The notes below the pieces were generated by a model that made no database searches, was not told the DNA's origin, and saw only the letters and a program-made list of their open reading frames with translations. A stretch of 10,959 nucleotides of DNA, taken from NCBI GenBank assembly GCA_001303885.1, contig LJUE01000097.1, positions 1 through 10,959 on the forward strand, read 5' to 3'. The stretch comes from Planctomycetes bacterium SM23_32. Its GTDB lineage: Bacteria > Planctomycetota > Brocadiia > SM23-32. A program made the translations under genes and the position numbers. How positions within the stretch are numbered: the stretch's first letter is position 1; every line of letters starts with the position of its first letter. Shown here one piece after another: positions 7,037 to 10,959 of the stretch.

Positions 7037-8174
7037 GCCCTGCCTTTGCTCCTTGCTTCACGCAGAAGTAGATGTCCAGCTCGCTTCCGAGCCGGTGCCG
7101 CCGGGCCGCTTCCAGGCCCAGCCCTCTCAGGTAGTCGTCGCAGGTCACCTCGAAGCCCGCCTCGGCGAGCCGCCGGGCGTAGTCACGTCCATAGGCGCGA
7201 ACGTGGTCCCATTGCCCGTAGAGCCGCTCCCTGTCCTCCGGGCTGACTATGCCGGGGTCCTCCAGGGTGGCCTCGCGGGTCCTGTCCACCGGCGAGTGAA
7301 GGACGGCCCATCCGCCGGGCTTGAGCACGCGCCACACCTCGCGCATCGCGCGTCGGTCGTCCTGGACGTGCTCCAACACGTGGACGCAGAGCACCGCGTC
7401 GAACACCTCGTCGCGGAAGAGGATGTCGGTTAGGTCCATGCGGAGCGCCGCGCGCGGGGAGTCCAGGTCGGCGGTGACGTAGTCCACCTCCGGCATGGCC
7501 TCCAGCAGCTTCTGCAGGCACGGCCGCGGCGCGAAGTGCAGCATCCGGATCGGGCCGCGGCCGAGGTTCGTCCGGTTCGTCATGTAGAGCCAGATCGCAC
7601 GATGGCGCTCCAGGGAGCCGCAGCCGGGGCACGTCCGGTTCGTCATGTAGAGCCAGATCGCACGATGGCGCTCCAGGGAGCCGCAGCCGGGGCATTTGCG
7701 GTTGGGCACCTTGCGGCGCCCGCCAGCCGGCAGGAACCGCCGGAAGCTCCCGCCGCAGCAGGGGCAGACCAGCAGCTCGCCTTCGGCGTTACGCTGCGCC
7801 GCGCGCAGGACCTCCCGCCACGACAGGCCCTCTGCGCGGCAGGCCGCCGCCAGGTTCTCCCGCGTCTCCTGCCGGCTGCCGTCCAGCGCGAGGGCGCGCA
7901 CGTAGTAGGCGCAGCTCTCCCGGGCCCGCCCCATCGCGAAGCAGACCGTGCCCAGGTCGTTGAGCAGCTCCGCATCGTCGGGGCGCTCCCGGAGCAGCCG
8001 TTCCAGCTCGGCGCGCGCGGCCGCCAGGTCGCCCGCCTCGAAGCGAGACCTGGCCTCGGCGTGCAGCGCTTCGGCGTCGGTCACTGTCACGGTCTCCGGC
8101 ACGGCATCAGGGCCCGGGCACACACGGCGGCCCGCCCGGGCGAATCGGTTCGCACGCGCTCGTGCAAAGGCCAT
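7020..8174 (-). CDS. TPR + zinc-ribbon-like + SAM-dependent methyltransferase with internal duplication
   Basis: 384 residues, first gene of the minus-strand cluster. Residues 34-113 are TPR-like (ARSRFEAGDLAAARAELERLL). Residues 137-205 carry Cys pairs: CPCC (137-140), CPGCG (161-165) and a second CPGCG (182-186), suggesting a zinc ribbon. About 208-375 is a class I methyltransferase: MLHFAPRPCLQKLLE in the motif I position, DYVTADLD, DAVLCVHVLEHV (259-270) and MREVWRVLKPGGWAVLHS. LERHR...LHFAP followed by HVLEHV is a recognisable methyltransferase type often found in glycan clusters. The likely role is methylation of a glycan or sugar intermediate; the substrate is unknown. Residues 161-181 are repeated exactly as 182-202 (see repeat entry). 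ATG 8174 has a GAGGGG-type site, but the first 30 residues are Arg/Ala-rich. GTG 8084, with GGAG 9 nt upstream, is an alternative giving a protein that starts MTDAEALHAEARSRFEAG. Confidence 0.88.
   Translation of the reverse strand: MAFARARANRFARAGRRVCPGPDAVPETVTVTDAEALHAEARSRFEAGDLAAARAELERLLRERPDDAELLNDLGTVCFAMGRARESCAYYVRALALDGSRQETRENLAAACRAEGLSWREVLRAAQRNAEGELLVCPCCGGSFRRFLPAGGRRKVPNRKCPGCGSLERHRAIWLYMTNRTCPGCGSLERHRAIWLYMTNRTNLGRGPIRMLHFAPRPCLQKLLEAMPEVDYVTADLDSPRAALRMDLTDILFRDEVFDAVLCVHVLEHVQDDRRAMREVWRVLKPGGWAVLHSPVDRTREATLEDPGIVSPEDRERLYGQWDHVRAYGRDYARRLAEAGFEVTCDDYLRGLGLEAARRHRLGSELDIYFCVKQGAKAGHAGRL
7043..7047 (-). promoter_or_regulatory. Ribosome-binding site of the TPR-GT2 gene, inside the methyltransferase gene
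   Basis: Read on the minus strand this is AAAGG, 6 nt before ATG 7036. It lies within the last codons of the methyltransferase gene, which ends at 7020. Together with the 17-nt overlap this supports co-transcription and coupled translation. Confidence 0.55.
7569..7694. repeat. Exact 63-bp tandem duplication (two copies)
   Basis: Bases 7569-7631 and 7632-7694 are identical over all 63 positions. The flanking bases differ on both sides (7568 T against 7631 A; 7632 C against 7695 T), so there are exactly two full units. The period is a multiple of three and the boundaries match codons. The methyltransferase therefore gains a second CPGCGSLERHRAIWLYMTNRT-like 21-residue unit (residues 161-181 and 182-202) without a frameshift. 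The lack of any difference between copies means a recent event or an assembly error. Confidence 0.97.
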
Positions 8175-8502
8175 GCCGAGGGCCCCTCAGCCGGGCGCAG
8201 ATGGGCCCACACGCCGCCAAGCGCCCGCAGGGGGCCAGAGGTCGATGCTGGGCCGGCCCGCAGGGCGCGGGGAGGCGTTGCGTTTCCCAACCGCCGATGA
8301 AGATGCCAACTCATCCGGGGCCTCGCACGCACGCTCCGCGCGGCCGCCGTCGGGGCTTGTCCCACCCCTGAGGGGCCGTCAAGGCACGCCCGCCGCGAGG
8401 AGATGGCGAGCACCGCCAGGCGCGCAGCGACCGGCACGGAACGTGCTGATGCTTGCCCCATGCCGGCACCTGGCCGGGTGTGCTGAGACGCTTCCGGCCA
8501 CG

Positions 8503-8523
8503 CCGGACGCGCCTGCGCGCCGG
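8503..8523. other. GC-rich hairpin followed by AAAAA
   Basis: CCGG-(A)-CGCGC pairs with GCGCG-CCGG around a CT turn, giving a nine-pair stem with one bulged A (in practice eight pairs and a four-base loop). AAAAA follows at 8524-8528. On the plus strand the A tract is wrong for an intrinsic terminator. On the minus strand the matching T tract comes before the stem, so it does not terminate that strand either. It could be an mRNA leader structure of the HD-GYP gene or a protein-binding dyad; the function is unknown. Confidence 0.35.
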
Positions 8524-8615
8524 AAAAACGGGCATCCCGAATCGGCCTGAGAAAGGCTCCCTTGACCTCGACAAGCCCTGTGAAAGCTTCCTGTTGCAGT
8601 CGGCGGCGCGCCTTC

Positions 8616-8621
8616 TTGACA
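8616..8621 (+). promoter_or_regulatory. Possible -35 element (TTGACA) upstream of the HD-GYP gene
   Basis: A perfect TTGACA begins the only AT-rich patch in the spacer, about 95 bp before ATG 8717. No good -10 box follows at 16-18 bp (bases 8639-8644 read AGCGCC), so a sigma70-type promoter is not established. The patch could equally serve the opposite strand. Confidence 0.2.
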
Positions 8622-8705
8622 ATAACAGTTTGAACGGGAGCGCCTTCAGTGGGGGCGCGTGCGCCTGAGGCGATGGCCCACGGTCGCAGTGCGCCCCGGA
8701 TCTGC

Positions 8706-8709
8706 GGAG
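8706..8709 (+). promoter_or_regulatory. Ribosome-binding site of the HD-GYP gene
   Basis: GGAG, 7 nt before ATG 8717. It supports this start over the next in-frame ATG (codon 17), which lacks a purine-rich site upstream. Confidence 0.6.
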
Positions 8710-8716
8710 CACGTGA

Positions 8717-10627
8717 ATGCAGACATCCAACCAGAACAGTGCGTCCGGCACCCCGACCGCGCCGATGGGCATTCCCCCGCGCGTCCTGCGCCCGGCCACC
8801 TTTCCGCCATTCGACCTGTACGTGCGCACGGACGGCAACGGTGACTTCCACCTGTTCCGCAAAGCCAACGAACCGGTCTACGCCAACACGTGGGAGAAGC
8901 TGGAGGCCGGGGGCTTCGACCACATCTACGTGCGCGCCCAGGATCGCGACGGGTGCCTGGACTACTTTGAGGAGAACCTGCCCGCCATCCTGGAGGAGGA
9001 CGTCCTGTCCGCCCGGGAGGCGGCGCAGTGGACCTACCGGCTAACCCAGAGGGCCATGCGGTCGCTGATGGACGATCCCGACTCGTTCCGCGGGCACAAA
9101 CGGATCAAGCAGCTGGCCGGCTGCCTGGCGCGCACGATGCGCCGCCATCCGGGCGCCGAGTGGGACATGGTTGATCTGTCGCCGCGTGTCTACTCGACCG
9201 AAGCGCACTCAGTAAACGTGTCCGTGCTGCTGGTCAGCTTTGCCGCGGCGGCCCTCGGGGCACGGGACGGGGACCTGCTGACACAGATTGCGCTGGGGGG
9301 CCTGCTGCACGACGTGGGCAAGGCGCTCATCGCGCCGGACATCCTGAACAAGCGACAGGGCCTGACGCGGCGCGAGTTCGCCCAAGTCAAGAAGCATCCG
9401 CGCTACGGGCTGAAGATCTGCCGCCCCCACATGCGCGACGCGGACATCGGCCAGTGCATCATCGGCCAGCACCACGAGAACGTGAGCGGCGACGGCTACC
9501 CCGACGGGCGCAGCGGCGAGGGCATCAATGCCTTCGCACGGGCCGCCCGCATTGCCGACGCCTTCGACGCGATGACCACCGACCGCCCCTACGGCAGGGC
9601 CATGGACAGCTTCCGCGCGCTCAGCACCATGGTGAGCGAGATGCGCGGCCAGTTCGACATACTCATGCTGCGCAAGTTCATCCGCCACATGGGTTCGCAG
9701 CCGCGACCGCAGACAGCCCGGCCGGCCGTGGAGGCCGAGCCCGCCGCCCCGCAGCAGGAGCCGCCCGCACCGCCGGTCGAAGAGCCGCCACTGGCCGAAG
9801 CGCCCGCGACGGCTGAGGCGATCCCGGAGCCGGCACCCGAGGCGCCGGAGCCGGCCGCCACGCAGGAGCAGCCGGCTCACCAGCCTGCGCCACAGGTCAG
9901 GCCCGCCACGCGGACCATCATACGTCTGGAGCCGATCGAGGAGCCTCCCGAGCCTGTCGTCGGGGCGGCCTCCACCAGGGCCTCGACCGCAGAAGCCACC
10001 GTCATCCTGGCGCAGGGCGCAGGGCCTCAGCCTGCCGCTTACGCGCCCCAGCCGGAGCCTTACGCGGGCAGCGACGAGGAGACGGAAGTCGCCATTGAGC
10101 TCCAGGCGACCCTTGATGAGCAGCGGGACGCCATCCAGAACCTGACCGATGAACAGGCAGAGACCACGGCCCTGATGGCCGGGCTGCTGGAGGCCCTGCG
10201 GAAGAGCTTCGCCGGCCCGCTGGGGCGCAACATGCGGGGGCTGCTCACCGGTGAGGGCGCAGGCGGTCCGGAGCCGACCGCCTTGCGCTCGGCGCGCGAG
10301 GTCGAAGAGGGGCTCGTGCGCAGCCTGTTCCCGCTCATCTGGCAGATAGACGAGTGGTCCAACCAGTTCGTCCCGATGCCCAACCAGGGCCCCGAGACGG
10401 CGGCAGCCTGCGCGGACGCCCTGAACTGCCTGCGCACCCTGCGCAAGGGCCTGGTCGGCATCCTCGCCGAACACCATGTCGAGACCATCGAGGACGCGGC
10501 GGCGGGCGCACGAGACCGCTCCGGCCGGGTGACGCGGGTGGGCTTCCTCTACCGGGGCAGCCCGAAGGACGAGGTGCTGGAGCCTGCGCGCGTGGTGCTC
10601 TACCCCGACCTCCGCAGGGCCGGCTGA
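8717..10627 (+). CDS. HD-GYP domain protein (likely c-di-GMP phosphodiesterase) with GrpE-like C-terminal region
   Basis: 636 residues. Residues 27-125 form an alpha/beta N-terminal region (PFDLYVRTDGNGDFHLFRKA...HIYVRAQD) resembling sensory parts found before other HD-GYP domains; I cannot name it. The HD-GYP domain (about 155-325) has its signature residues: H164, HD pair H198/D199 in LLHDVGK, H227 in KKHPRYG, H252/H253 in QHHENVSGDGYPDG with GYP at 260-262, and D281 in ARIADAFDAMTTDRPYGRAM. This predicts an active enzyme hydrolysing cyclic-di-GMP. Residues 328-455 are a Pro/Ala/Glu-rich, probably disordered linker. Residues 455-500 look coiled-coil. Residues 527-630 (LFPLIWQIDE..., LRKGLVGILAEHHVETIED, VLEPARVVLYP) resemble the helical bundle and beta end of GrpE, the DnaK nucleotide-exchange factor; this is a by-eye match only. 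No signal peptide or membrane helix is seen, so it is cytosolic. It stands alone, divergent from the glycan operon. Confidence 0.93.
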   Translation: MQTSNQNSASGTPTAPMGIPPRVLRPATFPPFDLYVRTDGNGDFHLFRKANEPVYANTWEKLEAGGFDHIYVRAQDRDGCLDYFEENLPAILEEDVLSAREAAQWTYRLTQRAMRSLMDDPDSFRGHKRIKQLAGCLARTMRRHPGAEWDMVDLSPRVYSTEAHSVNVSVLLVSFAAAALGARDGDLLTQIALGGLLHDVGKALIAPDILNKRQGLTRREFAQVKKHPRYGLKICRPHMRDADIGQCIIGQHHENVSGDGYPDGRSGEGINAFARAARIADAFDAMTTDRPYGRAMDSFRALSTMVSEMRGQFDILMLRKFIRHMGSQPRPQTARPAVEAEPAAPQQEPPAPPVEEPPLAEAPATAEAIPEPAPEAPEPAATQEQPAHQPAPQVRPATRTIIRLEPIEEPPEPVVGAASTRASTAEATVILAQGAGPQPAAYAPQPEPYAGSDEETEVAIELQATLDEQRDAIQNLTDEQAETTALMAGLLEALRKSFAGPLGRNMRGLLTGEGAGGPEPTALRSAREVEEGLVRSLFPLIWQIDEWSNQFVPMPNQGPETAAACADALNCLRTLRKGLVGILAEHHVETIEDAAAGARDRSGRVTRVGFLYRGSPKDEVLEPARVVLYPDLRRAG

Positions 10628-10646
10628 CGGCAACGCGCCGCAGCCA

Positions 10647-10959
10647 TCACCGCCGCAACAGCTTCACTGCCAGGTCCGTCGCCACAGCGGGCAGTTCCAG
10701 TGCCAGCGTGCCGCCGCTCGCCTGGGCCGCGGCCGTGGCGGTCACCTGCCCCGCCACGGTGTCCCAGAACTCGACGCCCCACCGCCCGTCCGCAAAGCCG
10801 TTGAGCGTCACCCGCGTGGCCTCGACCGGCGGCATGGGCCTGCGCTCCCGCACGTTGAACCAGGTGTGCGCCTTGTTCTGCGCCCAGAGCAGCGCCCGGT
10901 CGTCGGACGCCATGCCGAGCACGCGGAGGGGCGGCTTCTCGTTGGTGACGTAGTCCTCG
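10647..10959 (-). CDS. C-terminal end of a possible glycoside hydrolase, 5' part beyond the right edge
   Basis: The frame is open from the right edge to a TGA at 10647-10649, giving 103 visible residues; the Met at 10922 is internal, since coding sense continues upstream (EDYVTNEKPPLRVLG). Features are SDDRALLWAQNKAHTWFNV, then VTLNGFADGRWGVEFWDTVA and a closing LALELPAVATDLAVKLLRR. The pattern 'decorated status of the residue, G-x-W/Y-x-V-E-F/W-W-D-T, then L-x-L-P...D-L-A-x-K' is what I associate with the beta-sandwich tail of glycosidases such as GH5-like cellulases. The catalytic part is not in the window, so the activity is unknown. It converges on the HD-GYP gene with a 19-nt gap, too short for a separate terminator. 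It is probably not part of the glycan operon. Confidence 0.7.
   Translation of the reverse strand, partial: EDYVTNEKPPLRVLGMASDDRALLWAQNKAHTWFNVRERRPMPPVEATRVTLNGFADGRWGVEFWDTVAGQVTATAAAQASGGTLALELPAVATDLAVKLLRR

Larger units (their letters stand above)
8175..8716. other. Divergent intergenic region, no credible gene
   Basis: 542 bp between two gene starts facing away from each other, so it should carry the promoters of both the glycan cluster and the HD-GYP gene. Open frames exist on both strands but encode Arg/Ala/Pro-rich composition typical of GC-rich shadow frames, and none has a recognisable domain. Visible elements are a GC hairpin at 8503-8523 followed by AAAAA, a short dyad CTTGACCTCGACAAG at 8561-8575, and the only AT-rich patch at about 8612-8634 containing TTGACA. 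No known riboswitch or tRNA was recognised. Confidence 0.6.

Noticed and set aside
7569..7694. CRISPR array or mobile-element target duplication as an explanation of the 63-bp repeat
   Set aside because: There are only two directly abutting units with no spacer and no insertion between them, and both are coding; a simple tandem duplication fits better.
8540..8600. Weak likeness to a TPP riboswitch (CTGAGA followed by CCCTTGACCT)
   Set aside because: The second conserved half (GATCTGGATAATGCCAGCG-like) and the closing stem are missing, and the downstream gene has no thiamine link.
8540..8716. Search for a cyclic-di-GMP (GEMM) riboswitch before the HD-GYP gene
   Set aside because: The conserved GCACAGGGCAAACC-like block and the tetraloop/receptor pattern are not found.
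8087..8923. Minus-strand frame of 278 codons spanning the intergenic spacer
   Set aside because: It overlaps the start of both the methyltransferase and the HD-GYP gene, is Arg/Ala/Pro-rich without a domain, and has no supporting ribosome-binding site.
9209..10633. Minus-strand frame of 474 codons opposite the HD-GYP gene
   Set aside because: It is antisense to an HD-GYP protein with all its signature residues. Its Gly/Arg/Leu-rich repeats mirror the Pro/Ala/Glu linker on the other strand.

Overview
The window is very GC-rich bacterial DNA with dense coding. Six protein-coding regions are convincing, and two of them run off the window edges. The lineage cannot be fixed from the sequence. The GC content, the large multi-domain glycosyltransferases, the TPR modules fused to enzymes and the sulfatase-fold protein would fit a Planctomycetota-like or other deep-branching, probably uncultured Gram-negative bacterium. 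That assignment is inference only.

Layout. Positions 8174 down to 1 (minus strand) hold a tightly packed five-gene set that looks like one operon for making and decorating a surface glycan. In transcription order it contains: (1) a TPR + zinc-ribbon-like + SAM methyltransferase; (2) a TPR + family 2 glycosyltransferase; (3) a three-enzyme fusion of GT9 (heptosyltransferase-like), SAM methyltransferase and GT4; (4) a cytosolic sulfatase-fold protein with Thr at the nucleophile position; (5) a family 2 glycosyltransferase cut by the left edge. Junctions are overlaps or short gaps with recognisable ribosome-binding sites. No Wzx/Wzy, ABC exporter or nucleotide-sugar synthesis gene is present, so the rest of the pathway must lie elsewhere.

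Positions 8175-8716 are a 542-bp divergent spacer with no credible gene, one hairpin and one AT-rich patch. Positions 8717-10627 (plus strand) encode an HD-GYP protein with all its signature residues, hence a likely cyclic-di-GMP phosphodiesterase. It carries a long Pro/Ala/Glu-rich linker and a C-terminal region that looks GrpE-like. Nineteen bases further on, converging on it, is the C-terminal end of an unrelated protein resembling the all-beta tail of glycoside hydrolases, cut by the right edge.

How they may work together (inference): the five minus-strand proteins would assemble, methylate and perhaps phospho-modify an oligosaccharide on the cytoplasmic side. The divergent c-di-GMP enzyme could tie surface-glycan output to the motile/sessile switch, but nothing beyond adjacency shows this.

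Most notable points: an exact in-frame 63-bp tandem duplication in the methyltransferase; the HD-GYP/GrpE-like fusion; the GT9-methyltransferase-GT4 fusion with its repetitive charged linker; and the Thr-nucleophile sulfatase-fold protein.
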